From Actinomycetes bacterium (GTDB taxonomy: Bacteria > Actinomycetota > Acidimicrobiia > Acidimicrobiales > RAAP-2): a DNA stretch of 64,000 nt. The stretch spans positions 1 to 64,000 of the forward strand of contig JAJZVL010000005.1 of the NCBI GenBank assembly GCA_021845725.1. The letters run 5' to 3'. Both the position numbers and the translations under genes were made by a program. The notes below the pieces were generated by a model. It was given only the letters and a program-made list of their open reading frames with translations, was not told the DNA's origin and made no database searches. This document shows, piece after piece, positions 25,192 to 32,774 of the stretch; position 1 is the first letter of the stretch; every line of letters begins with the position of its first letter.

Positions 25192-26507
25192 CCCCGACGC
25201 CCGTCGTCGCGAGCGCGGGGCTCCACGCGACCGACTGGGTGCTGCTCGCGGTCATCGTGGTCCTCCTGGCTGCGTCCGGTCTCTTCGCTCTGGCAGAGAC
25301 GAGCCTCGTCCGGACGAGCAGGGTGAAAGCGAAGGCCCTCTTGGACGAGCACCGCCGCGGGGCGCGCCAGCTCGTGCGCCTCGTCGAGCACCCCGAGCAG
25401 TTCTTGAACCCGGTGCTGCTCCTCGTGCTGGTCTGCCAGCTGGTCTCCGCGACCCTCGTCGGGGTGATCGCCTCCGCGTGGCTCGGCGCGTGGGGCGTCG
25501 CGGTGGGGACCGTCTTCGAGGTCGTGGTCATCTTCGTCCTCTTCGAGGCGGTGCCGAAGAACTGGGCGGTGCACAACTCCGAGCGCGCCGCGCTGTTCAG
25601 CGCGCCGATCGTCGCGGCCCTCGTGCGGTTCCTGCCGGTGCGGGCGATCTCGGCGGTGTTGGTCGGCCTCGCCAACCTGCTCATCGGCCGCCGGGGTGCG
25701 GCCGACGTCCCCGCGTCGCGGGTGACCGAGTCCGAGCTCCTGGCCATGGCCGACGTCGCGCAGGCAGAGGACGTGATCGAGCTCCAGGAGCGGACCTTCA
25801 TCCACTCCATCATCGACTTCGGCGACGCGGTGGTGCGCGAAGTGATGGTGCCGCGCCTCGACATGTTCACGTTGGACGGCAGCGTCACCGTCCACGATGC
25901 GCTGGAAAAGGTGCTCGCCGCGGGGCGCAGCCGTGTCCCGGTCCATGACGGCGACGTGGACGACGTCGTCGGCATCGCCTATGCGAAGGACCTCATGGCC
26001 GTGGAGCACGAAGGGCACGGCGACGAGCCCGTGCGCTCCCACCTGCGGCCGGCTCACTTCGTTCCCGAGACCAAGCGGCTCACCGCGCTGCTACGTGAGA
26101 TGCAGGAGGCGAAGTTCCACATGTCCATCGTGGTCGACGAGTACGGCAGCGTCGTCGGGCTCGTCACCTTGGAGGACCTCATCGAGGAGCTGGTCGGCGA
26201 GATCGTCGACGAGTACGACGTCGAGGAGCCGGTCGTCGAGACCCTTCCCGATGGCAGCGTGGTCGTCACCGGCCGCATGGCGATCGACGACGTGGACGAC
26301 CTTCTGGGCACCGAGCTTCCTCAGGAGGGGTGGGACACCGTCGGAGGCCTCCTGCTCGGGGTGAGCGGGCACGTCCCGGTCGAGGGGGAGTCCGTCGACG
26401 TCGACGGTGTCCGGCTCGTGGCCGAGCGGGTGCAGGGACGGCGCATCTCCAGGGTACGGATCGAGCGCACCGCGCGGCCGGCCGCCCCCGAGGACCCCGA
26501 GGGGTGA
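25188..26507 (+). CDS. HlyC/CorC (CNNM-type) membrane protein with CBS pair
   Basis: 439 residues: an N-terminal DUF21/CNNM transmembrane domain with hydrophobic segments at about 17-40, 80-105 and 115-150, then a cytosolic CBS pair ('REVMVPRLDMFTLDG', 'SIVVDEYGSVVGLVTLEDLIEELVGEI'), then a CorC_HlyC domain. Homologues export magnesium or cobalt ions. The GTG start overlaps ybeY by 4 nt, and era begins 7 nt after its end, the common actinobacterial order. Confidence 0.92.
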   Translation: MTPTPVVASAGLHATDWVLLAVIVVLLAASGLFALAETSLVRTSRVKAKALLDEHRRGARQLVRLVEHPEQFLNPVLLLVLVCQLVSATLVGVIASAWLGAWGVAVGTVFEVVVIFVLFEAVPKNWAVHNSERAALFSAPIVAALVRFLPVRAISAVLVGLANLLIGRRGAADVPASRVTESELLAMADVAQAEDVIELQERTFIHSIIDFGDAVVREVMVPRLDMFTLDGSVTVHDALEKVLAAGRSRVPVHDGDVDDVVGIAYAKDLMAVEHEGHGDEPVRSHLRPAHFVPETKRLTALLREMQEAKFHMSIVVDEYGSVVGLVTLEDLIEELVGEIVDEYDVEEPVVETLPDGSVVVTGRMAIDDVDDLLGTELPQEGWDTVGGLLLGVSGHVPVEGESVDVDGVRLVAERVQGRRISRVRIERTARPAAPEDPEG

Positions 26508-26514
26508 GCGGCGC

Positions 26515-27444
26515 GTGAAGTCCGGGTTCGCCTCCGTCGTCGGCCGCCCGAACGTGGGGAAGTCGACGCTCGTGAACCGGATGGTCGGCACGAAGGTCTC
26601 GATCGTCTCTTCGAGACCGAACACCACGCGCCATACCGTCCGCGGGGTCGTCCAGCGTCCGGGCGCACAGGTCGTGCTCGTGGACACTCCTGGCTTCCAC
26701 CGCCCGCGCACCCTGCTCGGCGAACGCCTTCTCGAGGCGGCCGGCGCCTCGCTCGGCGACGTGGACGTGGTGGTCGTGGCGCTGGATGCCACCGCTCCGA
26801 TCGGCCGCGGGGATCGGCTCGTGCTCACGCGGGTGATCGAGGCGTCACGTGGGCAGCGGGAGGACGCCACCGGCCGCTTTCCGCAAGACGCGCAACGCGC
26901 GGGCCGGCCTGGGGAGCTTCTCGTGGCACTGAACAAAGTCGACCGTGTTCGCCCGGCGCAGCTCCTCGAGCAGCTCGCGTCGGTGGCAGCATGTGTCGCA
27001 GAGCTCGGCGGCGGCGAGTCGGTGGAGTATTTTCCTCTTTCGGCGCTCACCGGGGAGGGCGTGGACGAGCTTCGAGACACGCTCGTCGAGCGGCTCCCCG
27101 AGGGTCCCATGTACTACCCCGAGGAGATGGTGACCGACACGCCCGAGGCGCTCCAGGTGGCCGAGCTCGTACGCGAGCAGCTGCTGCGCCGCGCGCGCGA
27201 GGAGCTCCCGCACTCGATCGCCTGCCAGGTGACCGAGTGGGAGTGGCCCCGGATCCGCTGCGAGATTGTGGTGGAGCGGGACTCCCAGAAAGGGATCGTC
27301 ATCGGGCGCGGGGGGGAGGTGCTGAAGGACGTCGGCATTGCGGTGAGAAAGCAGCTGCCGCCGGGCGCGTACCTCGAGCTGCACGTACGCGTGGAGAAGC
27401 GCTGGCAGCAGCGTCCCGATGCTCTGGACCGTCTCGGCCTGTGA
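26515..27444 (+). CDS. era: GTPase Era
   Basis: 309 residues. G motifs are GRPNVGKS (G1), TTRHT (G2), DTPG (G3), NKVD (G4) and SAL (G5). The KH domain near the C-terminus has 'GIVIGRGGEVLKDVG'. Era binds the 3' end of 16S rRNA and assists 30S assembly. A Gly/Arg/Asp-rich insertion of about 25 residues ('SRGQREDATGRFPQDAQRAG') lies between G3 and G4, which is unusual. GTG 26515 is chosen because the conserved N-terminus 'KSGFASVVGRPNVGKS' follows at once. Confidence 0.95.
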   Translation: MKSGFASVVGRPNVGKSTLVNRMVGTKVSIVSSRPNTTRHTVRGVVQRPGAQVVLVDTPGFHRPRTLLGERLLEAAGASLGDVDVVVVALDATAPIGRGDRLVLTRVIEASRGQREDATGRFPQDAQRAGRPGELLVALNKVDRVRPAQLLEQLASVAACVAELGGGESVEYFPLSALTGEGVDELRDTLVERLPEGPMYYPEEMVTDTPEALQVAELVREQLLRRAREELPHSIACQVTEWEWPRIRCEIVVERDSQKGIVIGRGGEVLKDVGIAVRKQLPPGAYLELHVRVEKRWQQRPDALDRLGL

Positions 27445-27458
27445 GGTGACCGCACCCG

Positions 27459-28409
27459 ATGCTCACCACCATCACCCTTCTCACGAGCAAGCTGGTCCGA
27501 TCGCAGTCCGGCCGCCTGGTGCTCCTTGGTGCGGTGTGCCTCTTCGCGGGGGCGGGCGCGTTCGCCGTGACCCAGCATCTCGCTTTCGGGACCTCGCTCT
27601 ATTGGGCGATCACCACGGCGACCACCGTCGGGTACGGCGACATCACCCCGAAGAACCCCATCGGGCGGGTGGTCGCCTCCATCGTGATGCTCACGACGAT
27701 CCCGCTGTTCGCCTCGGCATTCGCGCTCTTCGCGGGCACCGTGGCCTCGGCCCACCTGCGTAGGCTCCTCGGGATGGACCGGCACGAGGCGACGGGCGGC
27801 GAGGTCGTGGTCATCGGTGGCCACCCGGCGATCCCGCCCGCGGTCGGCGAGCTGGTCACCGCCGGGCGTGACGTCGTCGTCGTGACCACATCCGACCGCT
27901 CGATCTTCCCTGACCAGGTGCGCGTGGTCGCCGCCGACCCGACCAGCGAGGAAGCGGTGCGCCGAGCGCACCCTGAGCGCGCGTCGCAGGTGCTCGTCGC
28001 GGGCGCAGACGACGCCGCCGTCCTGGTGAGCGCCGTCCTGGTGCACCAGATCGCTCCGCACACGCCCGTGATCGCCATCGCGACCTCGCCGAACGTCTGC
28101 CGCGCGCTGCGCGACATCGGCGTCGACGCGGTGTCGGGTGAGGAGCTGCTGGCCCACACGGTCGCCAAGTCGATGGAGGCGCCCCATGCCGGAGAGCTGC
28201 TCCTGCGGATCCTCGGCTCCGAGGGCTACCAGCTGAAGGAGGTCGACGTCGGCGAAGACGCCGCAGGGCACCTGCTGAGCGAGACCCGCGACCGCGTTCG
28301 TGGAGTCGTCCTCGGGGCGGTCCATGCCGGGCGCGTGGTCATCGGAGTGGTGGAGGACCCGAGGCTCGAGCGAGGCGACCGGCTCCTCGTGCTCGAGCCC
28401 GAGCGCTGA
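27459..28409 (+). CDS. Two-transmembrane potassium channel with RCK (TrkA-N/C) domains
   Basis: 316 residues. Two membrane helices (about 18-38 and 68-95) flank a pore loop with the K+ selectivity filter 'TVGYGD' (residues 56-61). The cytosolic part has a Rossmann-like RCK domain ('[31 protein letters not shown]') and a TrkA-C region ('[33 protein letters not shown]'). The usual GxGxxG nucleotide loop is altered (GGHPAIP), so ligand gating may differ from MthK. It follows era after 14 nt. Confidence 0.9.
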   Translation: MLTTITLLTSKLVRSQSGRLVLLGAVCLFAGAGAFAVTQHLAFGTSLYWAITTATTVGYGDITPKNPIGRVVASIVMLTTIPLFASAFALFAGTVASAHLRRLLGMDRHEATGGEVVVIGGHPAIPPAVGELVTAGRDVVVVTTSDRSIFPDQVRVVAADPTSEEAVRRAHPERASQVLVAGADDAAVLVSAVLVHQIAPHTPVIAIATSPNVCRALRDIGVDAVSGEELLAHTVAKSMEAPHAGELLLRILGSEGYQLKEVDVGEDAAGHLLSETRDRVRGVVLGAVHAGRVVIGVVEDPRLERGDRLLVLEPER

Positions 28410-28433
28410 TCACCAGGGACCCGACGCGGATCT

Positions 28434-29480
28434 TCAAGCAGAAGGCGGGGACGCCGGCGGTGGCGCGCCAGCCCCGAGGTGGCGTGCGAGGTCTTCGAGG
28501 AGCGTCTTGGAGACCTCGGGGTCGATGACGAGGTTCTTCCGGGTGGCTTCGCGCGTCTCGGTCACGATCCCGGCGTCGCGGAGGAGCTTTACGTGATTGC
28601 TCACGGTCGGCTGCGCGAGACCGAAGCGCTGGGCGAGCTCGGTGACGGTGCGCGGCTTCGTGCGCAGGCTGTCGACGATGGCGAGCCGCGTCGGGTCGGA
28701 CAGCGCGCGCAGGCGGCGTGAGAGCTCCTCGTTGCGCCCGCGCGCTGCGTGACCCGGCTCGTCGGCCCGGATCCCGAGCACCACGTAGCCTGGAAGGTCG
28801 TAGAGGAGCCCGAGGTGGGCGAAGTAGGCGGGGACGACGACGATCTCTCCCTGCGGCGCAAGGGCGGCGATGACGTGCTCGGCGTTCTCGCCGAAGTGCG
28901 GAGAGCTCCTCACGAGGTCTCGCCAGCCGGCGCCCTTGGAGAGCATCGCCTGCTTCGCCCCGACGGTCTCGGCCACCGCAGGCCGGCCGTCGGTCTCCCA
29001 GGATTCCGCTGCCGCGTCCCAGACCTGCCGGACGGTGTCCACGAACCGGCGGCGTACCTCCGCAGACCGGCGCAGGCGTGAGAGGCGCTGGAGCGCGATC
29101 CGCCGGTCCTCGCTCGTCTCGGCCGCGAGCGGCCAGTCCTTCGCGCCCGAGGGAACGGACGCGCACAGCTCCGGGAGCCCCGCGAGCAGCGCCGAGGCGT
29201 CGTCGCCGAAGAGGAGCCCGCCGTGGTGGGCCACGAGCACCAGCTCGGTGAAGGCGCCGTACATGGGCGACTTGGCGGTCTGCCCCTCGTCCGCCCACAT
29301 CGCGTGCACGACTTCGAGCAGCTCGGGGTGCTGCACCTCGTAGAGCGCGTGCAGCGCAGGGTGATCGGCTCGAAAGTCCTCGCGCAGCGCCGAGTGGAGA
29401 AGCCACTCGAGCTCGATCGCGACGGACGGGCGCACGTCGACCTTGTGCTGGGTGGCCTCACCTCGCTCGACAATCGGCAT
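28434..29480 (-). CDS. ArsR-type transcriptional regulator with N-terminal sensory region
   Basis: 348 residues. The C-terminal 90 residues are an ArsR winged helix: 'LSDPTRLAIVDSLRTKPRTVTELAQRFGLAQPTVSNHVKLLRDAGIV'. The long N-terminal part (about 240 residues, 'RPSVAIELEWLLHSALREDF') matches the DUF5937-like layout of actinobacterial regulators whose ligands are unknown. No clustered cysteines suggest metal sensing. The ATG has a TATAGT -10 box 9 nt upstream (leaderless), and an inverted repeat CTATA-N6-TATAG (29491-29506) overlaps that box, suggesting autoregulation. Confidence 0.85.
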   Translation of the reverse strand: MPIVERGEATQHKVDVRPSVAIELEWLLHSALREDFRADHPALHALYEVQHPELLEVVHAMWADEGQTAKSPMYGAFTELVLVAHHGGLLFGDDASALLAGLPELCASVPSGAKDWPLAAETSEDRRIALQRLSRLRRSAEVRRRFVDTVRQVWDAAAESWETDGRPAVAETVGAKQAMLSKGAGWRDLVRSSPHFGENAEHVIAALAPQGEIVVVPAYFAHLGLLYDLPGYVVLGIRADEPGHAARGRNEELSRRLRALSDPTRLAIVDSLRTKPRTVTELAQRFGLAQPTVSNHVKLLRDAGIVTETREATRKNLVIDPEVSKTLLEDLARHLGAGAPPPASPPSA

Positions 29481-29489
29481 AGTCAGATC

Positions 29490-29506
29490 ACTATATCCAT
29501 GTATAG
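29490..29506. promoter_or_regulatory. Candidate operator/promoter between the ArsR gene and a small divergent gene
   Basis: On the minus strand TATAGT (29495-29490) is the -10 box of the ArsR gene. It overlaps the inverted repeat CTATA-TCCATG-TATAG at 29491-29506. The patch is AT-rich against a GC-rich background, as expected for a regulator binding its own promoter. Confidence 0.5.
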
Positions 29507-29528
29507 CTGCATCCCTATCAAAACCTGC

Positions 29529-29534
29529 TATACT
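29529..29534 (+). promoter_or_regulatory. -10 box of the small gene at 29542 (leaderless type)
   Basis: TATACT, 7 nt before the ATG at 29542. It is the closest match to TATAAT among the leaderless boxes in this window. Confidence 0.6.
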
Positions 29535-29541
29535 CCATCAC

Positions 29542-29760
29542 ATGACACGGCAACACTGGTCCACGACGAACAAGCTCGCTGCACAGAGGAGTGCGGACCT
29601 GCGTCGCCTGGCGACGCTGCGCCATCGCGGGGAGACCTCCGCTCTCGAGGAAGCGTCCCGGCAGGTCCTGCCTGCTCCAGGCCGCATCCTCTTGGAGGGC
29701 GGGTGGCGCCTGCGAGGGGACGGATCGCCTCGGAACGCCTCGCGTCGGCGCGCGGCCTGA
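29542..29760 (+). CDS. Small protein of unknown function divergent from the ArsR regulator
   Basis: 72 residues, basic ('MTRQHWSTTNKLAAQRSADL', ending 'RNASRRRAA'); no domain recognised. The case for a gene rests on the TATACT box 7 nt before its ATG and on the divergent placement from the regulator, sharing a compact AT-rich control region. The C-terminal third is arginine-rich and may be out of selection. It could be the target of the ArsR protein. Confidence 0.45.
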   Translation: MTRQHWSTTNKLAAQRSADLRRLATLRHRGETSALEEASRQVLPAPGRILLEGGWRLRGDGSPRNASRRRAA

Positions 29761-29821
29761 CGACCCTGGCCGCCCCGGGCGCCGTGGTCCGTCCAACCGC
29801 TCGAGACGGCGCACCGACGGG

Positions 29822-31966
29822 TCAGCCCTCTGCCTGTTCGGTCAAGACTTGGCTCAAGAACCTGACCACTTCGTCACGGTTGACGGTCCGGCGCATCGGG
29901 GGCAGCGACTCGAGCAGCACCTTGCGGTAGCCGGCGGTGGCGAGCCTGGAGTCCAGCACCGCCACCACACCCCGGTCGGTGGCGCTCCGGATGAGCCGTC
30001 CCACCCCTTGCGCGAGAAGCGCGGCGGCGCGTGGAAGGTCGACGAGGGCGAACGCCGCCGCCCCCGCGCGTTCGCGTCGCGCGTCGAGCAGCGGATCCCC
30101 GGGCCGGCCGAAGGGGAGCCGGTCCAGCGTCACGAGGCTCAGGGCACGGCCGGGAACATCGACGCCCTGCCAGAATCCGAGCGTGGCGAACAAGCACGAG
30201 GTCTCGTCGCCTGAGAACTCCTCGAGCAGCTTGGGCTTCGGGAGATCCCCTTGCACGAGCACGGTGAACGCCAGACGCCCGGCGAGCGCTGACGCCGCTT
30301 CGACCGCTGCCTGCCGGCTCGTGAAGAGGGCGAGCGTCCTTCCGCCGGCCGCCGAGATGAGCGCGGCGAGCTCCTCGAGCATCGCTGCCCTCGCACCCTC
30401 GCGCCGGGGGTCCGGGAGGTGGCGGGCCACGTAGAGCAGGGCGTGGGAGCGGAAGTCGAACGGGCTGCCGACGTCGAGCTGATCGACCTCGAAGTCATCG
30501 AGCCGCAGTCGGGCGGCGAGGCCCGTGGGGACGGTCGCGCTGGTGAGCACCGAGCGCACCGAGCCCCACAGCGTGGTGGCGAGCACTGGACCGACGTCGA
30601 CGGGGGACAGCCTGAGGACCGGCGCACGCGGGCTGCCGTCGATCCACACGACGTCCGTCTCGCCGGGGGCGAGGAGCCGCGAGAGGTCCCCTTCGAGATG
30701 TGCCGCAGCGGTGAGCGCTCTGGCCACGGCTGCGGCGTCTCCGGCGCCCTTGGCCTTGGCGCCCCCGGGCCCGCCGGCCTTGGCGCCCCCGGCCTTGGCG
30801 CCCCCGGTCCGCCGGCCTGCCCGCTCGCCGGCCCCCACCTCGGTGGCGAGGCGGCTTCGCAGCCGTTCGAGCCGAGCGCGGAGCAGCTCGAGGACCGAGG
30901 ACAGCTCTGTGCTCGATGGCTCGTCGCCGGAGGCGGTCCCGAGGCGCGGTCCTGTACCGTTCGTGCTCGCAGCCTCGGCACCGCCGGTGGGTACCCCGAA
31001 GAGATGGCGGTCGTGTCCGCCCGGGCGCGCGTCGGTGCGGGCCGGGTGCGCTCCTCCGGCAGCTCCCTTCGGAGCGAGCACACGCCGCCCGACGTGCTCG
31101 GCCAGGAGCACCCGGAGCCGTTCGGCCACGTCTTCGAGCCCGTAGGTCTCGCCGTCGTCGAGCAGCGCGCGCGCCGAGGCGCCCAGCGCGCGCAGCCGGC
31201 CCGGCGCGAGGTCCACGCCCAGGCTCTGGGTCATCACGTCCTCGAGCTCGTGCGCCTCGTCGAAGACGACGACGTCGTGTGGCGGCAGGACCGCACCGCC
31301 GCTCGCCAGGTGTGCGCCGTAGAGGTGGGTGTTCACCACGACGATGTCGGCTTCCGCCGCACGCTGGCGCGCCCGCTCTGCGAAGCAGCGGGATCCCTCA
31401 GGGCAGCGGTGCGCGCCCGGGCACTCCCTCGTCCCCACGCTCATCATGTCCCACGCTCGTGCATGCGGCTCGAAGTCGAGGTCCGCCCGGTCGCCCGTGG
31501 CGGTCTCGTGCGACCACGCCAGAAGGCGGCGAACGTCCTCGACGAGCCGCCCTTCGTCGCCGGCCCAGGAGCGCTCCGCTGCAGTGCCGAGGTCCTGCTG
31601 CACACCGCGGCCGCCCACCTCCGCGGCTCGCTCGAGGCAGAGGTAGTTCGCCCGCCCCTTCAAGACGGCGAACGACACCGGCCGTCCGAGGGCTCGCGAG
31701 ATCGCAGGCAGGTCCTTTCCTGCGAGCTGGTCCTGGAGGGCTTTGGTCGCGGTGGCGACCACGACGCGCGCGTCGGACACGACCGCGGGGACGAGGTATG
31801 CGAGCGACTTGCCCGTGCCCGTGCCGGCGCGCACGACCAGATGGCGGCCTGAGGAGATGGCGTTGGCGACCGCACGAGCCATCTGCAGCTGCCCCGGTCG
31901 GTCCTCTCCTCCGCCTGGCAGGGTCTTGGTCACCTCCTCGAGGACCTGGGCGATGTCGGCGACCAT
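29822..31966 (-). CDS. DinG/XPD-type superfamily 2 DNA helicase
   Basis: 714 residues. Walker A is 'AGTGTGKS' (47-54), Walker B 'VFDEAHELED'. Cysteines in 'LCLERAAE' and 'CPGAHRCPEGSRC' match the 4Fe-4S cluster of DinG/XPD helicases, which unwind DNA 5' to 3' and resolve R-loops or G-quadruplexes. The C-terminal half has 'TSATVPTG', 'CLFATLGFWQGVDVPG' and 'QGVGRLIRS'. A central insertion carries short 'GGAKA' repeats encoded by a 15-16 bp GC-rich tandem repeat near 30760-30815. ATG 31966 follows a TACGGT box by 8 nt. Confidence 0.9.
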   Translation of the reverse strand: MVADIAQVLEEVTKTLPGGGEDRPGQLQMARAVANAISSGRHLVVRAGTGTGKSLAYLVPAVVSDARVVVATATKALQDQLAGKDLPAISRALGRPVSFAVLKGRANYLCLERAAEVGGRGVQQDLGTAAERSWAGDEGRLVEDVRRLLAWSHETATGDRADLDFEPHARAWDMMSVGTRECPGAHRCPEGSRCFAERARQRAAEADIVVVNTHLYGAHLASGGAVLPPHDVVVFDEAHELEDVMTQSLGVDLAPGRLRALGASARALLDDGETYGLEDVAERLRVLLAEHVGRRVLAPKGAAGGAHPARTDARPGGHDRHLFGVPTGGAEAASTNGTGPRLGTASGDEPSSTELSSVLELLRARLERLRSRLATEVGAGERAGRRTGGAKAGGAKAGGPGGAKAKGAGDAAAVARALTAAAHLEGDLSRLLAPGETDVVWIDGSPRAPVLRLSPVDVGPVLATTLWGSVRSVLTSATVPTGLAARLRLDDFEVDQLDVGSPFDFRSHALLYVARHLPDPRREGARAAMLEELAALISAAGGRTLALFTSRQAAVEAASALAGRLAFTVLVQGDLPKPKLLEEFSGDETSCLFATLGFWQGVDVPGRALSLVTLDRLPFGRPGDPLLDARRERAGAAAFALVDLPRAAALLAQGVGRLIRSATDRGVVAVLDSRLATAGYRKVLLESLPPMRRTVNRDEVVRFLSQVLTEQAEG

Positions 31967-31974
31967 GCCCTATG

Positions 31975-31980
31975 ACCGTA
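31975..31980 (-). promoter_or_regulatory. -10 box of the helicase gene (leaderless type)
   Basis: TACGGT on the minus strand, 8 nt before the ATG at 31966, no Shine-Dalgarno sequence. Confidence 0.55.
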
Positions 31981-32016
31981 GCGGGGCCGCGAGCCGGCCC
32001 TCGTGGTGCGGTCACG

Positions 32017-32022
32017 TAGGGT
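32017..32022 (+). promoter_or_regulatory. -10 box of the nucleotidyltransferase gene (leaderless type)
   Basis: TAGGGT, 8 nt before the GTG at 32031. Confidence 0.55.
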
Positions 32023-32030
32023 GGTGCCCC

Positions 32031-32774
32031 GTGAAGGGCGTCCTCCTCGCCGGCGGGACCGGCTCGCGCCTGTACCCGCTCACCAGGATCACCAACAAGC
32101 ACCTGCTGCCGATCTACGACCGTCCGATGGTCCAGTGGGCCATCGAGGCCGTGGTGAGCGCAGGGATCCAGGACATCATGCTCGTCACCGGGGGCACGCA
32201 CGCGGGGGAGTTCCTGCGGCTCCTCGGCAACGGCCACGAGTTCGGCATCGAGCGCCTGAGCTACGCGTACCAGGAGCGCCCCGGGGGCATCGCAGAAGCG
32301 CTCGGGCTCGCCGAGCGCTTCTGCGACGGAGAGCCCGTGCTCGTCATGCTCGCGGACAACGTCGTCGAGCGCTCGATCCGTCCGATGGTCGAGGCGTTCC
32401 AAGCGCGCCCTGAGGGAGCGCGGGTCCTGCTCACGCCCGTAGAAGAACCCGAGCACCTCCGTCATCTCGGAGTCCCCGAGCTCGACGAGGCCGGTCGGGT
32501 GGTGCGCATCGTCGAGAAGCCCGAGGACCCGCCCTCGCATTTCGGGGTCACGGGCATCTACTGCTACGACGCCGGGGTCTTCGACGTGATCAAGGTGCTC
32601 GAGCCCTCCGGCCGCGGCGAGCTCGAGATCACCGACGTGAACAACCACTACGTCGCCCAGGGGTCGATGCGCTACGACGTCTTGGAGGGGTTCTGGGGCG
32701 ACGCGGGAGAGTCGATCGACGCGTACTACTCGGTGAACGACTTCGTCCGTGCCTACGGCGCGAACAAGGCCTGA
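32031..32774 (+). CDS. RmlA-type sugar-1-phosphate nucleotidyltransferase (short form)
   Basis: 247 residues. The nucleotide-binding signature 'KGVLLAGGTGSRLYPLTRITNKHLLPIYDRPMV' is at the very N-terminus, with 'VMLADNVVE' as the metal-binding aspartate region and 'GVTGIYCYDAGVFDVIK' and 'ELEITDVNNHYV' as the sugar-site region. It should join a sugar 1-phosphate, probably glucose, to dTTP or UTP for cell-surface glycans. It lacks the roughly 45-residue C-terminal part of classical RmlA, as in the short subfamily, so the substrate is uncertain. No other rml genes are near. The 3' end overlaps dxs convergently by 22 nt. Confidence 0.85.
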   Translation: MKGVLLAGGTGSRLYPLTRITNKHLLPIYDRPMVQWAIEAVVSAGIQDIMLVTGGTHAGEFLRLLGNGHEFGIERLSYAYQERPGGIAEALGLAERFCDGEPVLVMLADNVVERSIRPMVEAFQARPEGARVLLTPVEEPEHLRHLGVPELDEAGRVVRIVEKPEDPPSHFGVTGIYCYDAGVFDVIKVLEPSGRGELEITDVNNHYVAQGSMRYDVLEGFWGDAGESIDAYYSVNDFVRAYGANKA

